Assembly: GCF_040581485.1 (NCBI RefSeq)
Contig: NC_090128.1
Location: 26,938,931 to 27,002,930 of the forward strand
Origin: Linepithema humile
Lineage: Eukaryota; Arthropoda; Insecta; Hymenoptera; Formicidae
Length of the DNA stretch: 64,000 nucleotides
Reading direction: 5' to 3'
Shown: positions 1 through 15,711 of the stretch, one piece after another
Layout: every line of letters begins with the position of its first letter
Position numbering within the stretch: position 1 is the first letter of the stretch
Translations under genes and position numbers: made by a program
Notes under the pieces: generated by a model
What the model was told of the DNA's origin: nothing
Database searches by the model: none
Seen by the model: only the letters and a program-made list of their open reading frames with translations

Positions 1-572
1 GCAGTTAATATACGCAGTGTCAACAGTCACGCAACTTCCTTGCCGCGAAAGTTACGAAACTTAATACGCGCGCCAGTTATCCGCGAAGATTTTGCGCCCC
101 ATCGTGCGGGAATCCCCATATAATGGGCCGCGAAACACCCTTCTACCGGTATCAAGATTTATCTGAATGGAGCGCCTCATTACCCGGCTCGAGACCGATT
201 GTACGCCCACGATCGAGCGCGCTGAAGAACCATGGGGCAAAACCGGCAACGAACCGGCAGTCGAGGCTGAGAATACAGCCGCGGCGATTTGCGAAGGGGA
301 AGAGCAGCGGGGAGGCTTTCACGGAACGGAGACGAAAGGAGAGAGTAGTGAAGACCCGAGGGAATTGGACGGAGACGGGTATCAAGAACTCTCTCTCTCT
401 CTCTCCTTCTCCCCCCGTGTCGTACAATGGCAGCAAGCAACGATCGAGAGAGAGAGAGAATAGATACGCCACGTATTCAAATACAATACCGACAGTCTGG
501 CAAGTCGGCAGTTCGGCGAATGGGGCTGTGGAGTGGCAGAAGCTACCTCTAAACGACCTCTCCTATTAACAA

Positions 573-605
573 GCGCGCGCGCGCGCTCGCTCGCTCGCTC
601 GCTCG
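573..605. repeat. GC / TCGC simple repeat
   Basis: About 14 bases of alternating GC are followed by five or six TCGC/GCTC units. Confidence 0.85.
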
Positions 606-890
606 TGCGGATAGGACACGTCTCTCGAAAGACAGCGCTTCAAAGCATCGCCAACTACCTACCAACCGCCCCGCAACGCCTTCTCTTCACGGCTTCGCGG
701 CTGCCGCTTCCTCCGCGTCGACTTCCTCATTCTCCTAACGCATCCGCGGGCGGTAGGCTTCAGTACGTCGAAAATCCATACGCCCCCGTCTTTGGGTCTA
801 AGGGAGTTAGATAATCTCGGCTTTGTAATCTTCATGCCTAACTCCTACGCTGTCTTAGTTCTGTGCTACGGTTCTCTCTTGCGCGCGCGC

Positions 891-912
891 TCTCTCTCTT
901 CCTCTCCCTCTC

Positions 913-954
<42 letters not shown>
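891..954. repeat. CT microsatellite
   Basis: Nearly pure CT dinucleotide run broken by a few CC steps. It produces artificial Ser-Leu and Arg-Glu reading frames that are not genes. Confidence 0.95.
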
Positions 955-957
<3 letters not shown>

Positions 958-1384
958 CTTTCGCCCGCTTCACATGGCTCTCGCCTTGGATTCCCTACGC
1001 CGAATTGTCTTGCGCCTTCGAGGGATGAAATTAGCATTCCACGCGTCCTCGCTCGCTCGGAACGCGCCCGTGAGATACGTCGTATTATCGAAACCGTCGA
1101 TGTCATCCCGATGCGCCGTTAACTAGTTATCTGTTACCGATGGTAATAACGGCGATAATACTGATTACGCGGGAGTAATCGAGTACCTGTGGTATGCTTC
1201 CGATCAAATTAATTCCGCATGGTAGCTCTGAACACATAACGCTTTATCCGATGGATCGAATTGTCTGCGGTAATCAAGCTCGATAGCGCGGAATAGCGAT
1301 CCTCGTAGCAAAACGCTTCACGGCAATACATTTGTGCGAGCACGTTTTGTATTTCGTTTTTTTTTTTTTTTTTCTACGTCTCAG

Positions 1385-3530
1385 GTATTTTCCGAGGTTG
1401 CCGTCATGTTCAGCATCGGCGGCAGGTACTACACGGGTGATCCGATCGTGTACTCTTACATGGAGGACAGGATCTTCGAGTACTCGAGAAATATCACGAT
1501 CAAGCTGCACCATCGGATCGGCAAGTTCGTCAAGCTGAGATTCAGCTTCGCCTCGCGATGGATTATGATCAGCGAGATCACCTTTGACTCCGGTGAGTAG
1601 TAACGCACGGCTTCGGCAATTTTCCTCACTTCCACGATTTGCCTTCGCAGTTCGAAGGGAAAGTTCGTAATCGCGATGACACGCCTATCAAATCGCACGT
1701 AACCAGAGGCGATTTCTCTGGGAAGATCGTAATGTTCAGAACTTTTTTCCGATGATTGGCGATATAAAAGAAGGAATAACAAAATTACATATTATTTTTG
1801 CTCTATCATTTCAGAAAGAGATATTGATCAATATCATCTGCATTTATAATTTGCGTAAAAATGCGAATTTACATAACTTATCGTAATTGTCGCTTTTCTA
1901 TGACGGTGACAATTAGTACGAAAATCTGCCGTATCCAGAAGCACGTGTTTCTATCATGTTACAGACATTGCTCACGGCAACTTTACCCCAGAAGTACCGC
2001 GCACGACCGAAACTCCGCAAAATCGGGAGAAAGTTTTCACCCGAGACAACAATCCCTTGCTGGCCGAAGTTCCGGTGGCTAAGCAGGACGATTCGACTTA
2101 CATGGCTGTGATCGTCGGCGTCTTGACCGTTGTAATTCTGCTGATGGCGGTCGTCATATTCCTAATAGTCACGCGTCACAGACAGCGAAAGAACTTTGCC
2201 AGTCCTCTGGGCACCAAGAGTGCGATCCCGTCGGGCAATCATCAGCATCTGTCGCCGGAATCCGCGTACGGCACCACGGAGAAGGACCCCTCCTTGATGA
2301 CCTACAGAGTCGAGGAACTCGACGACCGGTACGCCGGCACGAAGCTCACGACCCTGCCGCGCGAGCTCAATGATCGTCTTTTGGGCGATGTCAGACTCGA
2401 CGAATACCAGGAACCCTTCCACGAGAACAAGTATCGGGCCTCTCCTCATGCGGCGTACTACGGATACAGCACGGTTGTTATAGACAACAAGGATCTCCAC
2501 GACAACGTCGAACAGTCTGGTGAGTCAAGCTCCTTGAACTTCTTCAGCGCGTCCGTAATGCTTTGGAATACAAACACGAAGCAGCTAAACAACCGTCGGA
2601 CTGTGCCGCGTTACTTAGTTTAATAACTCGTTGCATCAATATGCAATTTGTGTTCAACCACAAATTTCGTATAAATTATTATGGTCAAATTTAGTAAACA
2701 CGCTGCTTGACAAAATATCGATTTATCAATCGCTCGACGCGATTCGATTAAATACTTCTAGGTCCGTGAAATATTTTATGGCCTTTGCGCAAAACACAGA
2801 TTTTCTTATACAAATAGTTCTTGTGATAGGATTTCTTTATGAGCTAATCAACATAGAACATGCAAAGTTTTATTGAATAAAGAAGCTTGTTTTGAGACGC
2901 GTTGAGTTTTTGTCAAACGATGCGCAGTAATAAATATTTCGCATTATAAAGTAAGAGAAAATACTTTTTTGCTGTACAGATGCCACTTATGACTATGCAG
3001 TACCAATGCCCGTGCCTAGTGTAAGCAGCGATCAGGATAGCGTGTTCTCAAAATCGTCCTCCAGGGGCAGCGCAAAGGTAAGATACAAAATATTTCTCGA
3101 TTGCATTGAGATAAATTAAAATCTTTCTTTAACCCTTTATATCTGTTTAATATAATACAACTTGAGTCTTTCATTTTTTATTGAATTTTTTCAAAGAAAA
3201 AATAATATAACACTCTCGTCGTAATTATTAAAAATCTAATAAATTAAAAGCAGAAACTGCGCTCTTTCACTTGAGATATTTTTGGAGCGCGAAAATATTT
3301 TATCTCTGATTATACGAAACGCTCATCGGACACGAAGGCGTCAACATTTCATGTGCTTTTCCGATGCATTAGGCGTGCTTGCAGAGCTTTTTCCCGCCGC
3401 CTCCGCCCCCTATGAGCGCGCCACCCCCTCGGGGCTCCAGCAATCTGACGTACTCGAATCCACCGAGTCCGGAACCAGTTTGCGAGCGCAGAGGAAGTAA
3501 GCGCCGCGAGCACTCCTTGCACAGATACGC
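1385..3530 (+). CDS. Ddr: Discoidin-domain receptor, internal exons (partial)
   Basis: Discoidin-domain receptors are collagen-binding receptor tyrosine kinases of the plasma membrane. Exons read here: 1385-1592 (ends phase 1), 1965-2519 (phase 1), 2980-3077 (phase 0) and 3385 to either 3496 or 3530; donors are GTGAGT, GTGAGT, GTAAGA and GTAAGC or GTAAGA. Exon 1 gives the end of the second discoidin-like domain (FVKLRFSFASRWIMISEITF, close to vertebrate FLQCRFLFAGPWLLFSEISF). Exon 2 has a Thr/Pro-rich stalk, a hydrophobic helix around MAVIVGVLTVVILLMAVVIF, then basic RHRQRK, so it crosses the membrane once. Exon 3 carries TYDYAVP, like the TYAVP juxtamembrane tyrosine motif. Exon 4 is Pro-rich (SFFPPPPPPMSAPP). 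A 36-base microexon at 3548-3583 is possible if a 51-bp intron at 3497-3547 is used; unspliced, the frame stops at 3534. Upstream domains and the kinase are not in the exons seen. Confidence 0.85.
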
Positions 3531-3583
3531 GTAAGAACTTCTTACAGCCTGCAGGATATTCATGGAAGGCGAATGGATCGAAG

Positions 3584-6040
<2,457 letters not shown>

Positions 6041-7654
6041 CTCGACCACATTGTGATATAACGAAAAAGAGCCCGGCTCTCGCGTGTAACACATATATAT
6101 AGACACGTTATATGCTTAAGCGTGCCTTGCGCGGTGGAGCTCCTTCTCTAGAATTTCGTCCTGAAAGAGCAGCCGTAAAGTGCAGCGACTCCCCCATCCC
6201 TCTCCTCCTAGGTCGAAGAACGGCGATGGCTGCGCACCTGTGTGCGCTGCAAAATTTATTACCGGTTTAAATATCTGACGTGGAACGTGGCATGAAATTT
6301 AAGGCTCGTTCGGCGCTTTTACCGCGAGCCGTTTAAATAGCGTTTCCCGTGCGATTATTCGGTCGTCCATTGACCGCTGCACTTTCCTCGATTACCGCTC
6401 GTAATCTATTAAGCTCAATTTTTCTCTCATTTCAACTGACCGAGTCTCTCCGGCGTCGCTCTTCCCCGGGAAAAACACGCTCTCGCGATACGCGCGCGTC
6501 CCGGGGCCGGAACGGCGATGCTGATTGACATTCCGCTATTTTTACCCGAATAACTGAACGAGCGGCGTTCGCGCGTATCGTTTTTTCGATTAAGCGCGAG
6601 ACAGTCTGGCTCTCTCGTCGAGGAGAAATTTAATCGAGCGTCTCTCCCCCGCGCAGGTCGCGCCCTTTCGCGGCAAGAGCGGCGCGTAGCGTCTACAACG
6701 ATTGGGTACATTGCTATGTATATTTAGTGTTTAATCGATATCGTCGCCACGTAGGATATTAAATTAAAGAGAAAACTAAGAATGACAGCTTCGAACGCTT
6801 CTCGAGTGTAAATATTAACCGTTAGGGACCTCGTACCACATAAACACACACACTTTCTTCAAGCGCCTTAAGTTGAGGGGCACCGAGCAAATAATTTCGT
6901 CGCAATAATAATCATCGTCTTTTAAGGGGGGCGGGAGAAAGAGAGAGAGAGATATCACGTACAAGCGGTTATCGTTATCGTAATAGGGCGTACAGCGGAC
7001 GAACGACGAAATAGTCCGAGTCGCCTTCAAGGTCCGCGAGAGCTCGATCTACGATTTCGCCGTGTTTCAAGGCGTAACATCGGCGCGTTCGTGTTTCGCC
7101 GAGTTTCCTCTTCGTCGACGGCTCCCGATAATTTTCTCGCTCAGCGGCGCCGTGATCGATTCGACCGAGCTATCGTTACCGCGACACGGAAAATTCAAGT
7201 ACCTTGAAACCTCCCGCACTTCCAGCCGCTAACAGTCCGCTTCTGGCAATAATCGTCAATTTGTCTCAAGCGAGCGCTGAGCGTGCACGTGTGCTCGACG
7301 CACGTCGGAGATGAGTTAAGTCAGTAATCTATAAGAGCGAGAGAAAGATAACGAGATAGCGGAAAGTTAGTTTCTACAAAAAAAAAAAAGGAAAGAAAGT
7401 TGCGCGAGTTAAGGGAGACCTCCTCCCCGACGAAGAGAACGATAAAGATGACGAAAGAAGACACTTTCGTACCTGCTCACAGCGTGCTTCGTACGATATC
7501 TTATATCTCTCGTACGCTGCAAAACCGCAACAACTGACAATGCGTATCAGTTAGTATCTTACCGTTACAACGCAGTTATTAACCATCCGTAAACTTTTTT
7601 AACTTCTCATAAATATCTTTTTATATTCTTTTACTTCATACTTTAACATTCTCT

Positions 7655-7685
<31 letters not shown>

Positions 7686-8176
7686 TTTTTATTTTTTTCC
7701 GCACACGCGTTTAAAACCCGTCACAAGTTTTTCTCAATTAAATTACTCTGAAATCAAAAAGAAAAATTCTGTCATAATTTACTATGCTGCGATCTAATCG
7801 AAAGCAACTTAACGGTGAGAATGGCGAGCGCTGAAGACAATGCGTGCAGATCGTCCGGGCCTTTGAGAGCCTCTAACGTACAAAGACCCCTTGGGGTACC
7901 CCTCGAAGACGTAAATAATGGCATCTAGTGCTGGCCGATCCGCTAGAACTAGTTCGAGCAGAACCGGATGCCATTATCTACCTCCTAGGAGTCAGATTGG
8001 ACATGGTCGTAATTTCGAATTATTCTCGTCAGCAGCGAGAAACGTTAATAATCTCGGAGCGGTAAAAGGAGATTCGCTCTCGCGGATCGCGCCCGCGCTG
8101 CACGGTTAATTCTTATCGGGCGTTTTCGCAGTATCGAAACGAGATAGCACTGTCTGGGCACCGTACAAGTTTCTTG

Positions 8177-8205
8177 CCCCCCCGATGCACCCCCCCCCCC
8201 CCGCC
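8177..8205. repeat. Poly-C tract
   Basis: Seven C, six other bases, then thirteen C. The minus strand is G-rich and could form a quadruplex. Confidence 0.9.
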
Positions 8206-9435
8206 AGTCGTAAGTTTTCTTCCGGCCGCCACGTCTGGAACGATATACAACGATACAGGCGCAGACTACCGATATAACCGAGATACGACACGATTGGTTC
8301 TGCATCGGTACGTATAGTACAATGTGCAGGAACACGGCGCAGCCGGTGCGACCGGGGGAAAAGTCTCGGGCATAAATCACGCATGCAACCCTTTTTCTAT
8401 CTGACATGAGAAATGCGGGAAGAAGCTCCGGTTGGACGGGGACCGCACGACGGGCGGAAAAAGGGGAACTGGCCCATCTTTTATACGACGACATGTAAGT
8501 GCGTACATGCGACTCTACGAAAGCGTAAGGAAAAAAAAAAGAAACGAGCCAACCTGAAGTCGTTTGATCGATTGACTTGCGGAGTTACATTATGCCTGCG
8601 GGTTCGTCGCAGTTGGTACGAATCGTGTCGAAAGAAATCGTACAAAAATCCGATCGATATATGATTCTCCTCTAATTAAACAGAGGGCAGTTTTTGTTAA
8701 ATAAATTAAAATAAATAAATATTTAGTTTCTCTCATTATACGCATGTCAAAAAGTTTAACGCACATGACAAGATCATTAAGACTTTACATTGCAATTTTT
8801 TTAAAGATATAATTCGATTTTTGGGTACAAATTCTGATTGTTTAAGTTCGTTTGATTTGTGGAAATCTTGATTGATTCGTTTGAGCTCGTTCATGCATGA
8901 TTTCTGCACAAGAAACCCGTCGAGAGCGGACACTGTGTATACAAGATCGATCGATCGTGCAATGCCTCGCGTCTGGCTGTACGTGTGCTGCACATAGAAA
9001 GTCGAAGAAAGCGCGCGTTGAGCAGGTACGACGACGACGACGATGGTTTATCATAGATTAAGCACAAGCGATAATAGGAAACTTTCCGCCACCCCGATGG
9101 TATTAACGCGCCGCATAATCTCTCGATGTATATAGCGACTGTAATTTATACATACATATATGTAAACGTATTATAAATACGCCCGCCGATGCGCGGGAGC
9201 GACCATTTGTATATATCTGTATTATATAGCGTAAACGACGAGTGCAGGGGCGGTACCATTGTGAGTGTAATTATATTGATCAATAGCATAACGAGTACCG
9301 GATGCATATTTGATATTTGTGTGCCTGTATCCTTTTGTATGCTATCGAGATAGATAAAAAACAAAACTATACATATTATATTGTATTAATTGCGACGTAG
9401 GCAACTACGAGTATCGAAGATGTAACGTAAACGCA

Positions 9436-9505
9436 TACAGACATTCACACACAAACACACCCACATACAACAAACAAAAACAACACACACACACACACAC
9501 ACATG
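9436..9505. repeat. CA-rich microsatellite
   Basis: Irregular ACAC/CACA stretch ending in a pure CA run at about 9481-9502. Confidence 0.85.
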
Positions 9506-10777
9506 CATACACAGTCATACACAGATGCGTCGGGCTGACTGACCGACAAACGAAATAAAACTTTTAGTGAAGCGAAAATGGATGTATGGAATTATTTCAT
9601 AACCTTGGAATAATCATTCTATTTCCGTCCTTTTCCAAAATGTCCTGAACGCAAAAATATAATATTTATAATAATAATTCTTTTCTTTGATATTTTAAAA
9701 AAATTGCAGTATATTGTACGTGCATAACGATCTTGATTATAGGGTAATCAGTTTGGAATAGTTATTTTAATTAATTTCGAAAATTATTCATGCATCATCA
9801 TATATTGTTCAAAAAAGAATCAATAAAGAATTCTCAGACTACAGTGAATATTCGGCCAGAGAGCCAATTATTCGGGTAATTGCAGAATAATCCAATGGCT
9901 ACTGCACTTAATTGGAAACCTCTCGAGCGTTCATAAATATTCTTTAATCTTAATAAATGAATATACATTGAAAATAGGAAACACTGCATATTTGAAACCA
10001 ACTGGGATCTACTAAATCGGTTTATGAGCTATTTTCTGCAGTGATTTATCATTCTACAAGTAAATTTTTTGATATTAAATTAAATTACGTTATATAAATT
10101 ACATAAAAAATAAATTACATTATATTTATGATAGCAACAGATTTCAAGGTACAAAAGCGTTTTATATTATATTACAAATTATACCACGTCACTAAATTAA
10201 AAATTTTTAATGTGTGTGTGTGTGAGAGAGAGAGAAAGATATGCCGTTTTTACTCTTTTCTTTAGCAATTTGATTAAATCGTAATTGAATGACATTACTC
10301 TTACTTTAATATTAATATTAATAATTTCATCACAAACTAAATTAATTTACAATGACAGTAATTGTTCCCGTTTTAATAGCTGGCACACGCGAATATGAAC
10401 GGTAAATCATCGTTTTAGAGATTTTACAAACTACCTTAACGTACTCGCGTACAGGTCACGTCATGCTGGGCTTTCGTAGTGTCTGTCGTCCTTTCATCGC
10501 ACTAATTTGGCACCGTCAACGACGTCATTTGTCATTCTAATGGCCAGAACGACGACCGCGTTTTTAATGACTCGAGGGTGAGAGCGCATCTCCCCTGCCG
10601 TCCCGCCCTCCCCTTTTTTCTTTTTTCGCGAGCTCCTCTTTAATTTGCCCTCGACACGCTGCTTTACGCTCCATCGTCCGACCCCCTCTCTCTCTCTTTC
10701 CTCTACATCTCCTCATCCGTCCAACCATTTTCTTTCGAGAAAACGTAATGTAAAGTCGAGGAAGAGGCTCGTGCCTC

Positions 10778-10812
10778 TTCCCCTCCCCTCCCCCCTCCCC
10801 CCTCCCCCCTTC
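10778..10812. repeat. CCCCTCC tandem tract
   Basis: Five or so runs of four to six C separated by single T. This is a regular G-run pattern on the minus strand and a quadruplex candidate. Confidence 0.85.
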
Positions 10813-13800
10813 ACTGCTCTTCCTCTTTGTGTATAGACTCTCCTTTCAGCAAGTTCGTATTTTGTCTAGTCAGTCTTGCGTCTTAAAGCTTAGACGCATA
10901 AAAGCATCTATTTTGCTTATACATGTTTTCGTCTATAATACCATTTCGCGAGATTGCTTCATCGCTTTACTTATCTCATTACTTTCATTGATTTGTTGGA
11001 GCAGGTATGTTTGAGAAGTATCTTTACGCTTCATGAAAAAGCTAATAATAAATTTGATGAATTACAAATTTATCCACATTATAATGATAAATGTGAGCAT
11101 TTTACAAATGCAGAATATTCTCAATTATAATATATCTCGCACAATTTATCCACATTTGACGCAACAAGTATCATGTTTTGCGGAGATTAAATAATTTTAT
11201 AGTCTAAATGCATAATAGTGTGTTTGAAACACGATATATCAGAAATGTGCGGACAGAAGATCGTTGAGAAAATTTAGCTGCGGAAATAATAAGTCATGAT
11301 CGAGTACTTTTACCTGGATAAGAATGTGCTCAAAGTGGGTCCGCTAATGCGTTTTCCACGAAACCCCTAATCGCCGTCATTATTGTTTCTCATCCATCAA
11401 GGCGTTGCCGCGTAAACGTCGGCGACGGCAAATATGTTTCGCCCCTGAAAATATTGCTGCATCACATCCGAAATTACGGTCGGAATCCTACGCAAGGGGT
11501 AGGCGAAAGAGTGCCTTTGTGCCATGTCGTGTTCCGCACTGGCGCCGCGGTTATCGCCCGCTCTAATTTGGACCTCGATTAGGTGTTCACCTACCACTTA
11601 TGAAGTTGGCGGAGTGCGCGCACCTTTGTGCAGGGACGCGCATACATTACCGCGTGTCGAAAAAAAGAAAACATCGGCACGAAAAATTACTGGCTTCAAG
11701 CAGAATTGCGTTACTTCGTTTGCATTTAACAAAATCTGCGGGCTGAAGGCGATAATACGAAAAAGATGTAGCATTATATTCATTATTCTAAATGCAATTT
11801 CGATAAGTGGTGATTTGCATTAAAAATTAATAATATTTCAAGCCATGAAAGCCGTATTATATATCAAAAATTATGCACACAATTACATCTTGCTAAATAA
11901 ATAATATAAAATGCAAAAAGTTCAATTTTTACTATTGTCTTCAACATTTTGACTAAATTGTAATTGACTCATGCACGTGTTATTTTATTAAAAAAAAGTG
12001 CGCACACGATTCTTTCTCTGAATTTTCGCTTGTAATGATTGTTTTCGTTGCACTGTGCTTTTGAGATAAAAATTGTACTAATGCGACTGCCTCTCATCGC
12101 GGTAATAATTGTGATTACCCGCTTAGAGGGGAAATTTGAGCGGCGGGTTCAACCGTGACAATATATTCTGGCGGTTGTCGCCGCGATAAAGCGGGGTTTG
12201 TTGTAGCCGCAGGCTAGTAGGTAACTGCGTCGACCGACGAAGTAAATCCATCCCTGACGTCGGCCACGGCGGAACTTTACGGACCGGATGCCAAGCGTAG
12301 GGTTTAACAATCGCGTGCTCCTGGAATTCTGTGCGTGTGGGTGCGTGAGAGACGTAGGGAGCTGCGAAATCACGGGGTTCGACGCATAATGTACGACGTG
12401 AGCACAATTTGTGCCGCGGTACTTGAAATTCGCCTAGGACTCTGAATTATGAGGGGGATAAGCTTTACAGCAACTATGCTCTGAGGTCAATTTCGTACAC
12501 CACATTTTATCGATCGGTCGACGCTCCCGGGTCAGGACGATTACAATACACGCCAAAGCTGCTTCGTGAGAAATTAAACGGATAAACGAGCGAGTGTTTA
12601 CAACGTAGAAAAAAGAAAGACGGGAAGAATCAATTACGCCTTGTAACATAAAATGGCTGAGAATTAAGAGGCTTAGTCTCACATAGTGTGAGCTTCTCGA
12701 AGATATTAATCGCCAGCTGAGCCGCGTGATCCTTTAATCTACCGTCATTTTATCCGAGCATTAAAATCCAGGTCGTAAAATTCGTACAAATAAATCTCGG
12801 TCCGCCCGTCTATAGCAGCGGTATAAATGATAATAGCCGTTTTTGTTCTTGAAAAAGATAAATCACAAAAATTTCGAACAAATGCAATATTTCTTCGCAA
12901 GTTCTTTTTTATCGTAAACATTTATCGCGTGTAATTCAACCTGCTTTTATATTGAACGATCATGTTCGCACGCTGTTTACTATTTATCAACACACGTCCG
13001 GTTTATCGAGCAACATCAGAAAGGTGAAAAGTGGTACCATTTTCGTCGAGATTATCTACAGGGAACGATAGTCGCGTTTAGCAGGTGCGCGACTAGTCTT
13101 TCAGGAGACTTCACGCCGGGTCGTTCAGAAAAATGTACGGCGATTCGAAGCAGACGGTGCCCGAGCGGAGGCGCCGGTAATTCTTTACGCGACGTGTCGG
13201 TGTCAAGAGGTATCGGGTGTCAAATGGGCGAGTACGAAGATAAATATTCTCGACGCTGTAGCGGGACGCGCCATTGTCTCTCTCAACGGATCGTTAATGC
13301 CTCGCGCTCGCGCGCTTTACACGCGTTTCTTATTTTTGCCGCTTTGCAATTGCAGGAGGAAGTCACCACTCACACAAGACCCCGCGTAAGCCCCGGTATT
13401 TCGATATTCCGCGTCGCCGAGGTATATCGCGTACGCACGGCACGTTTTCAAAGCCGCCAAATTGCCCGGCAAATTCATAATAGCTTTTATAATTGGGAAG
13501 ACAGCACGCAGCCGCCCGCAGACGATTTATTCTCGGGTGAAGTTGAACCCACGAGAGCGAGAGCGCGTTGATCCCCCGCGCGTCTTATTCTGCGAAAGCT
13601 GAATAACGCGGGAGAAATAATGCCGGCGGAATATGCGCGACGAGAATTTCATATTGCGATATTGTCAGTTATTTTGCAAATTGCGTAACTAATAAAAGGA
13701 TTAAATGTAACTTTATGAAATTCATCACGCGAAGCATTTTGAAATCTTCATAAGAGATTATTGCGTTAAGCGCCGAATTTTCTGGGATTAAATCTACATT

Positions 13801-14971
13801 GCGTTTAATTCTTAATAAAATTATAACATGCAGAATGAAATTTCCTTCTTTGACGACAGGAAAAATAATACGAATAGGAAAGAAAAAAATCTATAAGATA
13901 CAATTAGTGTGAGAATGATTCGGAAGTTGGGCGATCTTCTTTAAACAGAGAGAACTGTAGTAAGCCTCAGAGGCTTCGATTCGTCCCGAGGATGCCAATG
14001 AAATATATACGACGCGAGTATCTCCCACAAACACAGCGCGGATGTATATGGCACGAACAGGAGAGAGCCGCGACATCCCTTCATCGTTCCGCCGACGATC
14101 TTCGACGGTGCCGACCTTACTGGCGGTGACATCTAGAACTCAGCGACGAGGAGATCCGATGGAATCGAACCGACGGGCTAATCCTCTCCAAGCCACTTCG
14201 CGAGTTGCGCCGGGACGGGCTCGTACTCGAAAATGACAGCGCGGCGTCGCTATCGAATTGGCCAGCTGAATTATATTCCCGGCAGACAAGAGAGCCGATG
14301 ACGATCCTTTTAATCGCCGATCGCGTATGACGATCCGCGTGGGAGCCGCGGGTCCGTTCTTCATCCCCGACGACCGGATGGGGAAGTCTGAAGTGACCGC
14401 TGTCGTACAAATGCACAATCGTGCTTCATCGCTGCACTTTTACATGGACGGTTGCAAGCACCATGCATCCGATTGCGGGCACTTTGCTCTGAACTCAATT
14501 ATCTAATTGATCAATTGGATCCCCGCTGTGACAATGAATGCTCATTTCATTACGCGTATTCAAAAAACGTTAGCCTTCTCGTTCCTTCGTACCGCATCGC
14601 CCCTGTTGCGCGCATCCGGCTTATTTACGCGGAGATCATATAGAATTTTTGAATAGCACTTGAAATTTGCATCATAAAGGGAAACAGAGCTAAACAATAT
14701 ATTACCATAGAGAAATATTTATTAGAGATAACGACGAACGCAGCATTCGTATATCGTTCCCCGGTGACTTTGTTATTATATGCCGCGCGTAATGAAATGG
14801 TATTCAGCATCAAGTTAAATTATGTTACTTCGTTGTCGTGAAGTTTTATTAATAGGGACAATTATGAAGCGCAACTGTGTTGCAGAGAGAAACATTTATA
14901 TTGCGACCGCAGCAACGACTATGTTGTACCTATCTGTCTGCGGATACTTTGTCGTGCGCGTATGCTCGACT

Positions 14972-15711
14972 ATATAATTCAGTGCTCGGAATTAGTCTGA
15001 ACATTTCAGCCGATTTCCGTGGTATACGCCTCCTTTCCTCTCCTTACCGCGCGCGCCGCAGCCGCTAAGGCCAGCGCCGCCGAGCGTTAGGAGCGACACT
15101 ATCTGATTATGAGTGGGTTCTTTTCCCTATTTATTAAAATTTTAAAAAATGTATTAAAATTTATTAAAAATAAATTTTTTATTTTTAAATTTATTAAGTG
15201 GAAATATTTCAATAGATTTCCACGTCACCCATGAGATACTAATGCTGACGCGTTTTTTTTTAAATGGTTTCCCCCGCGTAGACCTATTCCACTAAAGATA
15301 AAAATAAATTTTTAATTTAAAAAAAAATATATATGTAAAAGAGATTTTCTTAATTAGATTTTCTTAGCCTTTTATGAGAATGAACAATTGATGCAATAAT
15401 GTAGATAAAAACCACTTTTTGAAAAACGTGTCAGTATTAGTACCTCATGGGTGACGTAGAAATCTATTGAAATATTTCCACTTAATAAATTTAAAAAAAA
15501 ATTTATTTTTAATAAATTTTAATAAATTTTTTTAAATTTTAATAAATAGGGAGAAGAACCTACTCATAGAACCTAATCAGATAGTGCCGCTCCTAACGCT
15601 CGGCGGCGCTGGCCCTAGCGGCTGCGGCGCGCGCGGTAAGGAGAGGAAAGGAGGCGTATACCACGGAAATCGGCTGAAATGTTCAGACTAATTCCGAGCA
15701 CTGATATAATT
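14972..15711. mobile_element. Foldback MITE with long inverted repeats and 8-bp TSD
   Basis: The element proper is 14980-15703 (724 bp). It begins CAGTGCTCGG and ends with the exact reverse complement CCGAGCACTG. Arms of about 275 bases (14980 to ~15252 and ~15426 to 15703) pair with few mismatches around a loop of about 170 bases. ATATAATT is repeated directly on both sides (14972-14979 and 15704-15711). An 8-bp duplication with CAG-type termini fits the hAT superfamily. There is no transposase, so it is non-autonomous. Left arm GC-rich outer part: CGCGCGCCGCAGCCGC. Confidence 0.9.

Larger units (their letters stand above)
1..1384. other. Non-coding, probably Ddr intron
   Basis: No exon was recognised on either strand. 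The stretch is CpG-rich with simple repeats and ends in a T-rich polypyrimidine tract and CTACGTCTCAG, a good 3' splice site for the exon at 1385. It is therefore most likely intron of the receptor gene, whose 5' exons would lie left of the window. Confidence 0.6.

Noticed and set aside
855..1126. Ser/Leu-rich and Arg/Glu-rich ORFs
   Set aside because: Artefact of the CT repeat at 891-954.
7624..7690. TATA-rich stretch as a promoter
   Set aside because: It lies in a plain AT/T-rich repeat with no gene downstream.
13194..13571. 125-codon plus-strand ORF
   Set aside because: No recognisable motif, Arg-rich by CpG composition, stop-free probably by chance.
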